Source of the DNA: Blastococcus aurantiacus
GTDB lineage: Bacteria; Actinomycetota; Actinomycetes; Mycobacteriales; Geodermatophilaceae
Direction of reading: 5' to 3'
DNA: 64,000 nucleotides
Assembly (NCBI RefSeq): GCF_900102425.1
Contig: NZ_FNBT01000002.1
Span: 434,001-498,000, forward strand
The notes under the pieces are model-generated. The model did no database searches. It was not told where the DNA came from and saw only the letters and a list, made by a program, of their open reading frames with translations. Positions 1 to 7,786 of the stretch are shown one piece after another. Each line of letters begins with the position of its first letter. Positions within the stretch are counted from its first letter, which is position 1. The position numbers were made by a program, and so were the translations under genes.

Positions 1-1
1 C

Positions 2-37
2 TCGGTCGTGCCCTTCCCGGGTACCGAGGAGCGCTGA
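2..37 (+). CDS. C-terminal fragment of the gene upstream of motA (possibly flbD)
   Basis: The first bases read as eleven codons ending in SVVPFPGTEER followed by TGA, three bases before the motA start. In many flagellar operons of Gram-positive bacteria the gene directly before motA is flbD, a protein of under 100 residues, and the position fits. Eleven residues are too few to identify a family, so the name is an inference from position only. The GAGGAG inside this tail also serves as the ribosome binding site of motA. Confidence 0.4.
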   Translation, partial: SVVPFPGTEER

Positions 38-40
38 CCC

Positions 41-811
41 ATGGATCCGGTCACGCTGCTCGGTTTCGGGATCTCGATCGTCGCCCTGTTCGTCTTCATG
101 ACGCTCGAGGGCGTCGCCCCCATGGCGCTGCTGTTCCTCCCGGCGATCATTCTCGTCATCGTCGCCACCTTCGGTGCGGCGATCGCCAGCCAGACGATGG
201 CCGACCTCAAGAAGTTGCCGTCCTGGTTCAAGATGGCGGTGGTGCCGGGCAAGGTCCCGCCGCCCACCGAGCAGATCCAGACGCTGGTGAGCCTCGCCGA
301 GAAGGCCCGCAAGGAGGGCCTGCTGGCCCTCGAGGCCCAGGTGAAGGCCATCGAGGACCCCTTCCTCAAGCGCGGCCTGCAGATGGGCATCGACGGCACC
401 GACCCCGAAGAGCTGCGCACCGTCCTGGAGAGCGAGATCTCGGCCAAGAAGGCCGAGGACAAGGTCGCGGCCAAGTTCATGAACGCCATGGGCGGCTACG
501 CGCCGACCATCGGCATCCTGGGCTGCATCGTCGGCCTGATGAACGTCATGGCCAACCTGCAGAACCCGGAGACGCTCGGCCCGATGGTCTCCGCGGCGTT
601 CATCGCCACGCTGTGGGGCGTCATGGCGGCCAACTTCTGGTTCCTGCCGATGGGCGCCAAGATCCTCCGCGTCAGCGAGCTCCAGGCCGCCCAGATGGAG
701 CTGCTCGTCGAGGGCATCGCCGAGATCCAGGCCGGCACCAGCCCGCGCGCGGTCCGCCAGAAGCTGAACGCGCTCATCCCGCCGAGCGAGCTCGCCAAGG
801 AAGCCGCATGA
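41..811 (+). CDS. motA: Flagellar motor stator protein MotA
   Basis: MotA forms the proton channel of the flagellar stator with MotB in the cytoplasmic membrane. The 256-residue protein has two N-terminal membrane segments (about 3-25 and 27-48). A cytoplasmic loop follows with charged residues (EKARKEGLLALE). Two C-terminal membrane segments carry the conserved prolines of the channel, in APTIGILGCIVGLMNV and WFLPMGAKI. Length is normal for the family. GAGGAG at 26-31 precedes the ATG by nine bases. The stop overlaps the motB start (ATGA), so the two stator genes are translationally coupled. Confidence 0.97.
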   Translation: MDPVTLLGFGISIVALFVFMTLEGVAPMALLFLPAIILVIVATFGAAIASQTMADLKKLPSWFKMAVVPGKVPPPTEQIQTLVSLAEKARKEGLLALEAQVKAIEDPFLKRGLQMGIDGTDPEELRTVLESEISAKKAEDKVAAKFMNAMGGYAPTIGILGCIVGLMNVMANLQNPETLGPMVSAAFIATLWGVMAANFWFLPMGAKILRVSELQAAQMELLVEGIAEIQAGTSPRAVRQKLNALIPPSELAKEAA

Positions 812-1770
812 GTGCGGGCCACGGCGGCAGCCGCCGGAAGAAGCACGAGGAGCACGAGGAGCACGAGAACCACGAACGGTGGCTGGTGTCGGCCTTCGAC
901 ATGATGACGCTGCTCTTCGTGCTGTTCGTGGTGCTCTTCGCGATGAGCAAGGTGGACGAGCAGAAGTTCGCCGCCCTCGCGAAGGGCCTGGCCGAGAGCT
1001 TCGGCGGACCGATCACGGTGAGCCCCGGCCCCACCCCGGAGGGATCGGTCCTCGACGGCCTGCCCGGCGCCGTCGACATCGCCTCGGCCATCCCCTCGGA
1101 CCCGACGGTCTCCGAGGCCCAGGTCGACAAGGCAGCCGCAGCCGCGGCGGCCGAACGTGCCCAGCGGGTCGCCAACGAGGCGCAGGGCGCCTACGACGAG
1201 CTGGCCGCGGCCCGTGACCAGCTGGCGGCGGCGCTGGCCGAGGCCGGCTACCCCGACGCCGCGCGGTTCGAGATCGACGAGCGCGGCCTGGTGGTGCACA
1301 TCGTCGCCGACGCCGTCCTCTTCGACGCCGAGGAGGCGGTCCTGCGCCCCGAGGGCAGGGCGATCCTCACCGCCGTGGCACCCACCCTCACCGGGCTGCC
1401 CAACGTGATGCGGGTCGAGGGTCACGCCAACCACCTGCCCGTCACCCGCGGCGGCCCCTGGCCGTCGAACTGGGAGCTGTCGGGTTGGCGGGCCAGCACG
1501 GTGCTCCGGTACCTGGCCTCCGACGGCGTCCCCGAGGACCGGTTGTCCGCGGCCGGCTACTCGTCCACGAAGCCACTGGTGCCGATCTCCGACCCCGCGG
1601 CGATCAGCGTCAACCGACGCGTCGACGTCGTCGTCCTCTCCACCGCCTCGGCGGAGGCCAACGCGCTGTTGCCGGGCATCGACTCCGCCACGACCGGCGC
1701 CCCGCCGGCCGGTGCCGCACCCGCCGGCGCCGCCACCCAGGACACCACGCACGAGGAGGGCCACTCATGA
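808..1770 (+). CDS. motB: Flagellar motor stator protein MotB
   Basis: MotB anchors the stator to peptidoglycan and supplies the proton-binding aspartate. The start chosen is the ATG overlapping the motA stop, giving 320 residues. After a His/Glu-rich tail (KKHEEHEEHENHE, residues 11-23) a single membrane helix begins with SAFDMMTLLFVL. D31 corresponds to the essential D32 of E. coli MotB. An Ala-rich, probably coiled-coil linker (about 105-145) leads to an OmpA-like peptidoglycan-binding domain (about 150-275) with EGHANHLPV and NWELSGWRA. An Ala/Pro-rich tail ends the protein. The stop overlaps the fliL start by four bases. Confidence 0.97.
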   Translation: MSAGHGGSRRKKHEEHEEHENHERWLVSAFDMMTLLFVLFVVLFAMSKVDEQKFAALAKGLAESFGGPITVSPGPTPEGSVLDGLPGAVDIASAIPSDPTVSEAQVDKAAAAAAAERAQRVANEAQGAYDELAAARDQLAAALAEAGYPDAARFEIDERGLVVHIVADAVLFDAEEAVLRPEGRAILTAVAPTLTGLPNVMRVEGHANHLPVTRGGPWPSNWELSGWRASTVLRYLASDGVPEDRLSAAGYSSTKPLVPISDPAAISVNRRVDVVVLSTASAEANALLPGIDSATTGAPPAGAAPAGAATQDTTHEEGHS

Positions 1771-2237
1771 GCAAGGACAAGGACAAGGACAAGGCGACCG
1801 AGACCGACGAGGAGGCCCCGAAGGGCAAGAAGAAGCTCTTCCTCATCATCGGCGTGGCCGTGCTGGCGATCGCCGGCGCGGCGTACTTCTTCGTCTTCTC
1901 CGGGGGCGAGGCCGAGGCGGCGGCGCCGGAGCACGGTGGCTACACCGCGCTGGAGCCCATCGCGGTCAACCTGGCGGGTGGTGGCTACCTCAAGATCGGC
2001 ATCACCCTGGACTACACGCTGGCTGCCGCCGGCGGCGGTCACGGCGGGGGCGGTGTCGACGGCGCCAAGGCCTACGACGCGATCATCTCGACGTTCTCGC
2101 AGGCCAAGCCCGCGGACGTCATCAGTGCGCGCGACGCTCTGAAGGAAGCGCTGGAGCAGAAGATCATCGCCGCGTACACCGAGCACGACGTGCCGATGGT
2201 GATGGGCATCTACTACACCGAGTACGTCACGCAGTAA
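1767..2237 (+). CDS. fliL: Flagellar basal body-associated protein FliL
   Basis: FliL is a single-pass membrane protein that surrounds the stator and supports motor torque. The 156 residues show a Lys/Asp-rich cytoplasmic start (MSKDKDKDKATE), one membrane helix (about 24-45, LFLIIGVAVLAIAGAAYFF) and a periplasmic domain. That domain has the typical NLAGGGYLKIGITLDY strand and a C-terminal YYTEYVTQ. A Gly/His-rich loop (GGGHGGGG, near residue 90) is an unusual insert in the middle. The start is fixed by the ATGA overlap with motB. A strong hairpin follows directly, so fliL probably ends this transcription unit. Confidence 0.93.
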   Translation: MSKDKDKDKATETDEEAPKGKKKLFLIIGVAVLAIAGAAYFFVFSGGEAEAAAPEHGGYTALEPIAVNLAGGGYLKIGITLDYTLAAAGGGHGGGGVDGAKAYDAIISTFSQAKPADVISARDALKEALEQKIIAAYTEHDVPMVMGIYYTEYVTQ

Positions 2238-2244
2238 CCCCGCG

Positions 2245-2286
2245 GCACCGCCAGGGCAGAAGTGGACAGCCCTGCCCTGGCGGTGC
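2245..2286 (+). terminator. Perfect 15-bp hairpin between fliL and fliM
   Basis: Bases 2245-2259 are the exact reverse complement of 2272-2286, with a 12-base loop. The hairpin begins eight bases after the fliL stop. No T tract follows, as is common for terminators in very GC-rich actinobacteria. It splits the flagellar cluster into a stator part and a switch/export part. Confidence 0.7.
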
Positions 2287-2425
2287 TGTCGGGTGCACGG
2301 TCCCGGGCCCCCGGGACGACCGTCCATCCGGTCACCCGGGCACCCCCCGCACCACCGGTCACAGCACTCCCGCCCGCCGTCGGGCGGCCCCGGGTCACCG
2401 GTCAGGGTGCCTGCGGTCCCCGCCG

Positions 2426-3421
2426 ATGAATGTCTGCGTGACCACCCCCGAGACCGGCCCGGCCCCCCGCGCGGGCGGCCCGCAGGCCCCGGCGGCGGCA
2501 CCGGCCGGCGGCACCCGGAGCCGGCGCGGCGAGCCCCGCACCTACGACTTCCGCCGCCCCACGAAGCTCTCCCGCGAGCACGTCCGCGTCATGCAGATCG
2601 CGCAGGAGTCCTTCGCCCGCCAGGCGACGACGATCCTCACCACGTTCCTCCGCACCGGTGCGCGCATGGAGCTGCGGAGCATCGAGCAGTTCTCCTACGA
2701 CGACTACGTCCACACGCTGCCCGACCCGATCTTCATCACGACGTTCACGCTGGAGCCGCTGGCCGGCAAGGGCATGATCGCCTACCCGCTGGACATCGCG
2801 ATGGCGATCGTCGACCACATGCTCGGTGGTTCCGGCGCCGCGGCACAGCCCGCCCGGCCGATGACGGCGATGGAGACCACCATCACCACCCATCTGCTCG
2901 AGCGGCTGCTGCACGAGTTCGCGGCGTCGTTCGCCGGCATCACGCAGCTCCAGCCGGCGATGACGGGCTTCGAGTACAACCCGCAGCTGGCCCAGGCGGC
3001 CTCGGGCTCGGACACCGTCATGGTCGCGAACTTCGCCATGGCCGTGGGCAGCCGCGAGGGCGAGGCGACGCTGGTCCTGCCCTTCTCCTCCTTCGCCCAG
3101 TCGCTGAACAACGCCGCCTCCCCGCAGCTGTCCGAGTCCGCGCTGCGCAAGCGCAAGAAGGCGGCCGAGGCACTGGCCGCCCGCCTCAACCTGGTGCCCG
3201 TGGACGTCAGCGTGCGGTTCGCGCCGCTGTCGGTGTCCTCGGCCGACCTCCTCTCCCTCGCCGTCGGCGACGTCCTCCTGCTGCGCCACCCGCGTGACAG
3301 CCCGCTCGAGGTCACCACCAACGACGTGACGTTCGCCTACGCGATCGCCAGCAACCACCGCCGACGCCTGGCTGCCTCGATCGTTCCCACCCCGCACGCT
3401 GCCGTGAAGGACACCGCATGA
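2426..3421 (+). CDS. fliM: Flagellar motor switch protein FliM
   Basis: FliM binds CheY-P and joins FliG to FliN in the C-ring switch. From the ATG at 2426 the protein has 331 residues. After a Pro/Ala-rich N-terminus comes the family hallmark: YDFRRPTKLSREHVRVMQ, then the CheC-like middle domain, then a C-terminal SpoA-type domain (about 255-320) that pairs with FliN. No clear ribosome binding site precedes the ATG. A GTG at 2438 is an alternative start, and both lie before the conserved region. The usual N-terminal CheY-binding peptide is not obvious. The gene starts after the fliL hairpin, so it probably has its own promoter in 2287-2425. The stop overlaps fliN by four bases. Confidence 0.95.
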   Translation: MNVCVTTPETGPAPRAGGPQAPAAAPAGGTRSRRGEPRTYDFRRPTKLSREHVRVMQIAQESFARQATTILTTFLRTGARMELRSIEQFSYDDYVHTLPDPIFITTFTLEPLAGKGMIAYPLDIAMAIVDHMLGGSGAAAQPARPMTAMETTITTHLLERLLHEFAASFAGITQLQPAMTGFEYNPQLAQAASGSDTVMVANFAMAVGSREGEATLVLPFSSFAQSLNNAASPQLSESALRKRKKAAEALAARLNLVPVDVSVRFAPLSVSSADLLSLAVGDVLLLRHPRDSPLEVTTNDVTFAYAIASNHRRRLAASIVPTPHAAVKDTA

Positions 3422-4149
3422 GCACCGACAGCTCCCAGGACTCCCAGACCGTCACCGCCGTGGTGGCGGCCGCGGCCCGCGCCGCGGCGACCCTGGTCCC
3501 CGCCACGACGCAGCTGGTCGCCGGCGCCCCCGTCAGCGACCCGGACACCGTCCCGCTGCCCCCCGGTGCGGCCTCGGCCGTCGCCGCCGGGCTGTCCGGC
3601 GAGGTCAGCGGCGACGTCGTGCTGATCGTCTCCGCCGACGTCGTCGAGGCGCTGAGCAACTCCCCCGTCGGCAAGATGGACGTCGCCGCCGCGCTGCGCC
3701 CGGCCCTCGAGGCGGCCGCGGCCACCCTCGGGCGGGTCCGCGTCGCCTCCGAGCGGCTCGAGGAGCCGGTCGCCGCCTTGGACGGGCTGCGCGACAAGGG
3801 CATGTTCGTGGCCGTCCCCCTCATGGCCGACGGCGAGCACCAGGCCACCTTCGCGCTGCAGGTGAACCTGCCCGCCGCGCGCGGTCAGGGCGGCAGCCTG
3901 GACCTCCTCCGGCACGTGGCCATGGAGGTCACCGTCGAGATCGGGCGCACCCGCATGACCGTGCAGGAGCTGCTCTCGCTGCACCCCGGCGAGGTGGTCG
4001 AGCTCGACCGGGCCGCCAGCGCCCCGGCGGACCTGCTCGTCAACGGCACCCTCATCGCCCGCGGCGAGGTCGTCGTCGTCGACGAGGACTTCGGCCTGCG
4101 GATCAGCGAGATCGTCAGCGATGCAGCCGAGCTCGGTGCGACCGCATGA
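3418..4149 (+). CDS. fliN: Flagellar motor switch protein FliN with long N-terminal domain
   Basis: FliN builds the lower C-ring and helps dock export cargo. The C-terminal SpoA domain (about 160-235) is clear: LDLLRHVAMEVTVEIGRTRM, then VQELLSLHPGEVVELD, then LVNGTLIARGEVVVVDEDFGLRI. The preceding 155 residues resemble the CheC/FliY-type fold (DVVLIVSADVVEALSN) but lack a visible phosphatase E-x2-N motif. At 243 residues it is about twice the length of enterobacterial FliN, closer to FliY-type switch proteins. It overlaps both neighbours by four bases. Confidence 0.92.
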   Translation: MSTDSSQDSQTVTAVVAAAARAAATLVPATTQLVAGAPVSDPDTVPLPPGAASAVAAGLSGEVSGDVVLIVSADVVEALSNSPVGKMDVAAALRPALEAAAATLGRVRVASERLEEPVAALDGLRDKGMFVAVPLMADGEHQATFALQVNLPAARGQGGSLDLLRHVAMEVTVEIGRTRMTVQELLSLHPGEVVELDRAASAPADLLVNGTLIARGEVVVVDEDFGLRISEIVSDAAELGATA

Positions 4150-4640
4150 CCTGGATGATCATCCGGCTGATCCTGTCGCTGGCCTTCATCGGCGGGGTGC
4201 TGCTGTTCGCGGCGCGGCTGGCCAAGAAGCGCGGCCTGGGGCAGGGCAACGGCCTGATCGAGGTCGTGGCCCGCCACCGGCTCGGCCGCACGAGCACCCT
4301 CAACGTCGTCCGGATCGCCGACGTCGTCCTGGTCGTGGGCGCCACCGAGGAGCAGGTCACCCTGCTCGCGGAGATCGACTCCGACAGCATCGACGACGCG
4401 CTGCACGAGCGGACGCCGGTCCGGCAGCTGCCCAGCGCCACCCACGACGACGACCTCGGCCGGCACCACGACGACCTGGGTCGGCACCACGACGAGCACC
4501 TCGACCCGCGGCACGAGCTCGATCGCGGTCCCCGGGTCGCCCGCCCCTCCACCGGCGCGCTCGCCGGATCGGTCCTCGACCGCCAGGGCTGGGGCAACCT
4601 CGTCGACCAGATGCGCGAGCGGACGGTCCGCCGGCCATGA
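4146..4640 (+). CDS. fliO: Flagellar biosynthetic protein FliO
   Basis: FliO helps assemble the FliP ring of the export gate. The 164 residues contain one N-terminal membrane helix (about 4-24, IIRLILSLAFIGGVLLFAAR). The FliO domain follows (LIEVVARHRLGRTSTLNVVRI, then LVVGATEEQVTLLAEI). The C-terminal part is not conserved and holds a His/Asp-rich tandem repeat (residues 100-122) in which DDLGRHH occurs twice. Identification rests on the domain and on position between fliN and fliP. Both ends overlap neighbours by four bases. Confidence 0.88.
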   Translation: MTWMIIRLILSLAFIGGVLLFAARLAKKRGLGQGNGLIEVVARHRLGRTSTLNVVRIADVVLVVGATEEQVTLLAEIDSDSIDDALHERTPVRQLPSATHDDDLGRHHDDLGRHHDEHLDPRHELDRGPRVARPSTGALAGSVLDRQGWGNLVDQMRERTVRRP

Positions 4641-5491
4641 CCGCCCTGCTCCGGCGGCGGACCCCCGCCGCGGGCGCCCGGCGGCGCGCGACGGTGGTGC
4701 TGCTGCTGACGCTGTTGTCGGCCGTGGCTGCCGTGCTGCTGGCCGGCCCGGCCGCCGCGGCACCCACCGCCCCGACCGCGCCCACCGCGCCCACCGATCC
4801 GGTCGTCCCGGGCATCGGCGGGGCCGACGGCGGCGTCGACATCTCCATCGGTGGCGGCTCCGCGAGCACGTCGATCACGCTGATCCTGGCGATCACCGTC
4901 CTGTCGGTGGCGCCGTCGGTGCTGCTGCTGGCCACCTCCTTCACCAAGATCATCGTCGTCCTCGGCATCACCCGGAACGCCCTCGGGCTGCCGACGTCGC
5001 CCCCGAACCAGGTGCTCACCGGCCTGGCGCTGTTCCTCACGCTGTTCGTGATGGGCCCGGTCTTCGGTGACATCAACGAGGTCGCGGTCCAGCCGTACAT
5101 GGACGGCGCGTTGTCGACCTCCCAGGCCTACGACGCCGGCGTCGTCCCGCTGCGCGAGTTCCTGCTGGGCAACACCCGCGAGGACGAGCTGAAGCTGATG
5201 ATCGGGCTCTCCGGCGAGGAGGCACCGGCGGACGCCGGCGCGGTCAGCATGACCACGCTGATCCCGGCCTTCGTGCTCTCCGAGCTCAAGAGCGCCTTCA
5301 TCATCGGGCTGGTCATCTTCATCCCGTTCCTGGTGCTCGACATGCTGGTCAGCGCCTCGCTCATGTCGATGGGCATGATGATGGTCCCGCCGACCATCGT
5401 GTCGCTGCCCTTCAAGCTGCTGCTGTTCGTCGTGGTCGACGGCTGGTCGCTGATCACCACCGCGCTCGTCGGCTCGTACGGGGGTGGCTGA
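4637..5491 (+). CDS. fliP: Flagellar type III export gate protein FliP
   Basis: FliP forms the core ring of the export gate with FliQ and FliR. The chosen ATG overlaps the fliO stop and gives 284 residues. FliP of many bacteria has a cleaved signal peptide, and one is visible here (about 1-42, ending LLAGPAAAA). A short Thr/Pro/Ala repeat follows (APTAPTAPTAPTDP). The family signature is complete: SVAPSVLLLATSFTKIIVVL, then VLTGLALFLTLFVMGPVF, then IPAFVLSELKSAFIIGL and MMMVPPTIVSLPFKLLLFV. Four membrane segments are expected. Confidence 0.97.
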   Translation: MTALLRRRTPAAGARRRATVVLLLTLLSAVAAVLLAGPAAAAPTAPTAPTAPTDPVVPGIGGADGGVDISIGGGSASTSITLILAITVLSVAPSVLLLATSFTKIIVVLGITRNALGLPTSPPNQVLTGLALFLTLFVMGPVFGDINEVAVQPYMDGALSTSQAYDAGVVPLREFLLGNTREDELKLMIGLSGEEAPADAGAVSMTTLIPAFVLSELKSAFIIGLVIFIPFLVLDMLVSASLMSMGMMMVPPTIVSLPFKLLLFVVVDGWSLITTALVGSYGGG

Positions 5492-5493
5492 GG

Positions 5494-5769
5494 ATGAGTG
5501 ACGCAGACGTCACCGAGATCGCGACCGAGACGATGATGGTCGCGGCCAAGGTCGCCGCCCCGATCCTGCTGACGGCGCTGCTGGTGGGCTTCGTGATCTC
5601 GCTGTTCCAGGCAGCGACGCAGATCCAGGAGCCGACGCTGTCCTTCGTCCCCAAGATGATCGCGGTCGCCGTCGCGCTGCTGATCACGGGGAACTGGGTC
5701 CTGGCCTCGCTGGTGGACTTCACCCACCACCTGTTCGACCAGCTGCCCCGACTGCTCGACCGGACCTGA
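5494..5769 (+). CDS. fliQ: Flagellar export gate protein FliQ
   Basis: FliQ is the two-helix export gate subunit. All 91 residues match the family: helix one (VAAPILLTALLVGFVISLFQ), the conserved ATQIQEPTLSFVPK loop, and helix two (IAVAVALLITGNWVLASLVDF). Length is typical. The start lies two bases after fliP and three bases separate its stop from fliR, so it sits within one polycistronic unit. Confidence 0.96.
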   Translation: MSDADVTEIATETMMVAAKVAAPILLTALLVGFVISLFQAATQIQEPTLSFVPKMIAVAVALLITGNWVLASLVDFTHHLFDQLPRLLDRT

Positions 5770-5772
5770 GCC

Positions 5773-6537
5773 ATGGACCTCTCGGTCCCCGCCGTCACCC
5801 TGGCCGCCCTGCTCCTCGGCACCGCCCGGGCGGCCGGGTTCGTGATGCTCGCCCCGCCGTTCAGCTCCAAGACCATCCCGGCGCCGGTCAAGGGCGCGCT
5901 GGCGATGTCCCTGTCCCTGCTCCTGTCGACGCAGATCGCCCCGTCGCTGCCCGAGCCGACGGCGGGCTTCCTCGTCGTCGCGGCAGTCACCGAGGCGATC
6001 ATCGGGGCGGCACTGGGCTTCGTCGTGCAGGTCCTCTTCACCGCCGTCCAGATGGCCGGTGACCTCATCGACGTGACCGGCGGCTTCTCCCTGCAGCCGG
6101 CCTACGACCCGCTGTCGATGACGCAGAACGCCGCGATCGGCCGGCTGCACTACCTGCTGGCGGTCACCCTGCTGTTCACCAGCGGCGGCCACCTGCTCAT
6201 GGTCAAGGGGTTCGCGACCTCGTACGAGGGGCTGCCCGTCGGCGGCGAGGTCCCCGTGGACCAGCTGGGCGCGGTGCTGATCCAGGCCGTGTCGATGATG
6301 TTCCTGGCCGCCCTGCAGATCGCCGGTCCGATGGTCGCCGTGCTGCTGCTGGCCGACGTGGCGCTCGCGCTGCTGAGCCGGGCCGCGCCCGCGCTCAACA
6401 TCTTCTCGTTCGGCTTCCCGGTGAAGATCATGCTGACGCTGTTCATGCTCGGTCTCACCTTCCCGCTGCTGCCGTCGGCGCTGGACGGGCTGCTCGAGCA
6501 CGGGGTGCAGGCCATGACCTCGCTGCGGAGCGGCTGA
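5773..6537 (+). CDS. fliR: Flagellar export gate protein FliR
   Basis: FliR completes the FliPQR gate through which rod, hook and filament subunits pass. The 254-residue protein has about six membrane segments. The conserved features include RAAGFVMLAPPFSSKTIPAPVKGALAM cut into recognisable parts (AGFVMLAPPF, KTIPAPVKGALA), the FxxGGFSLQPAYDPLS-like loop after DLIDVT, and the C-terminal LNIFSFGFPVKIMLTLFML. The start follows fliQ by three bases and flhB begins three bases after the stop. Confidence 0.95.
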   Translation: MDLSVPAVTLAALLLGTARAAGFVMLAPPFSSKTIPAPVKGALAMSLSLLLSTQIAPSLPEPTAGFLVVAAVTEAIIGAALGFVVQVLFTAVQMAGDLIDVTGGFSLQPAYDPLSMTQNAAIGRLHYLLAVTLLFTSGGHLLMVKGFATSYEGLPVGGEVPVDQLGAVLIQAVSMMFLAALQIAGPMVAVLLLADVALALLSRAAPALNIFSFGFPVKIMLTLFMLGLTFPLLPSALDGLLEHGVQAMTSLRSG

Positions 6538-6540
6538 CCG

Positions 6541-7683
6541 GTGGCCAAGGACGGTCCCGGCGGTGAGAAGACCGAGAAGCCCACTCCCCAGCGCCTGAAG
6601 AAGGCGCGCAAGGAAGGGCAGATCCCCCGCACGCAGGAGCTCGGTACCTGGCTGGGCATGGCGGCGGCCAGCGTCCTGCTGCCGATGATCGCGAGCAAGG
6701 GCTTCGCCGAGGTGCAGAAGCTGTTCCTGCAGATCAAGGCCGTGGCCGCCCAGCCCGAGACGTCCGCGATCGCTGCCCTGCTCGGGCAGGCCCTGGCCGC
6801 GTTCCTCACCACGGTGCTGCCCCTGGCCCTGGCGCTCATGGTCGTCGGCGTCCTGGCCTCGGCCTCCCAGGGTGGCGTCACGTTCGCCACCAAGGGGATG
6901 AAGCCGACGCTGAAGAAGTTCAACCCCGCCACCGGGCTGAAGCGCATGTTCGGCACCCAGGGTCTCTGGGAGGTGGTCAAGGCGATCATCAAGACGGTGT
7001 CGCTCGGGGCGGTCGTCGTCATCACCAGCGACCGGGCGCAGACGCTGGTCTCCGGGGCCGGGGCGCTGCCGCTGTCGGCGGTCATCGACGTCTTCGTCGA
7101 CTCGGCGATCCTCATGTTCCGCGTGGTCGCCGTGACCGGCCTGGTCATCGCCGTCGCGGACTACGTCGTCGTCCGCCAGAAGATGATGAAGCAGCTCAAG
7201 ATGAGCAAGTACGAGATCACCCAGGAGCACAAGCAGGCCGAGGGTGACCCGTACATGAAGGCCCAGCGCAAGGGCGTGGCCCTGGCCATGTCGCGGAACC
7301 GGATGATGGCCGAGGTCACCGAGGCCGACGTGCTCCTGGTCAACCCCACGCACGTCGCCGTGGCCCTCAAGTACGAGGCCGCGAAGGGCGCACCCAGGGT
7401 GGTGGCCAAGGGTGCCGGCGAGGTCGCGGCCAGGCTCCGCGAGATCGCCGCGGAGGCCCGGGTGCCGATGGTCCAGGACATCCCCCTGGCCCGTGCGCTG
7501 CACGCCTCCTGCGAGCTCGGGCAGGAGGTGCCGCCGCAGCTGTTCACCGCGGTCGCGCGGGTGCTGGCGTTCGTCATGCACCTGGGTGCGCGCGGCGTGC
7601 GCGGCGGCCTGCACCGTCCCGGCTTCGAGGCGCCGGACACCACCGACCTGCCCAAGGCGGGACGACGCCGCGTCGCCGCGTAG
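6541..7683 (+). CDS. flhB: Flagellar export switch protein FlhB
   Basis: FlhB controls the change from rod/hook to filament export. The GTG start gives 380 residues beginning with the hallmark EKTEKPTPQRLKKARKEG. Four membrane segments occupy about 30-215. The soluble domain carries the autocleavage motif NPTH at residues 268-271, cleaved between N268 and P269 in the family. The C-terminal tail (RRPGFEAPDTTDLP region) is short and basic. The start is three bases after fliR; an unusual 99-base gap separates it from flhA. Confidence 0.97.
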   Translation: MAKDGPGGEKTEKPTPQRLKKARKEGQIPRTQELGTWLGMAAASVLLPMIASKGFAEVQKLFLQIKAVAAQPETSAIAALLGQALAAFLTTVLPLALALMVVGVLASASQGGVTFATKGMKPTLKKFNPATGLKRMFGTQGLWEVVKAIIKTVSLGAVVVITSDRAQTLVSGAGALPLSAVIDVFVDSAILMFRVVAVTGLVIAVADYVVVRQKMMKQLKMSKYEITQEHKQAEGDPYMKAQRKGVALAMSRNRMMAEVTEADVLLVNPTHVAVALKYEAAKGAPRVVAKGAGEVAARLREIAAEARVPMVQDIPLARALHASCELGQEVPPQLFTAVARVLAFVMHLGARGVRGGLHRPGFEAPDTTDLPKAGRRRVAA

Positions 7684-7723
7684 TCCACCTGCTGGGCGGT
7701 ACCGGGGGCACCCGCGCCTGCCG

Positions 7724-7786
7724 ATGAAGACAGACGTGAGCCAGCCCCCGTCGTCCGCACCCGCATCCCTGGCGGTGGGCGCGTGA
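7724..7786 (+). CDS. Possible 20-codon leader peptide before flhA
   Basis: In the only long gap of the export cluster, an ATG at 7724 opens a frame of 20 codons (MKTDVSQPPSSAPASLAVGA). Its TGA overlaps the flhA GTG in the GTGA pattern used for coupling elsewhere in this operon. No strong ribosome binding site is seen before it. It could couple flhA translation to flhB, or it could be chance. There is no homology on which to judge it. Confidence 0.25.
   Translation: MKTDVSQPPSSAPASLAVGA

Noticed and set aside
4637-5491. Sec-secreted protein in place of FliP because of its signal peptide
   Set aside because: FliP has a cleaved signal in many bacteria and all FliP motifs follow.
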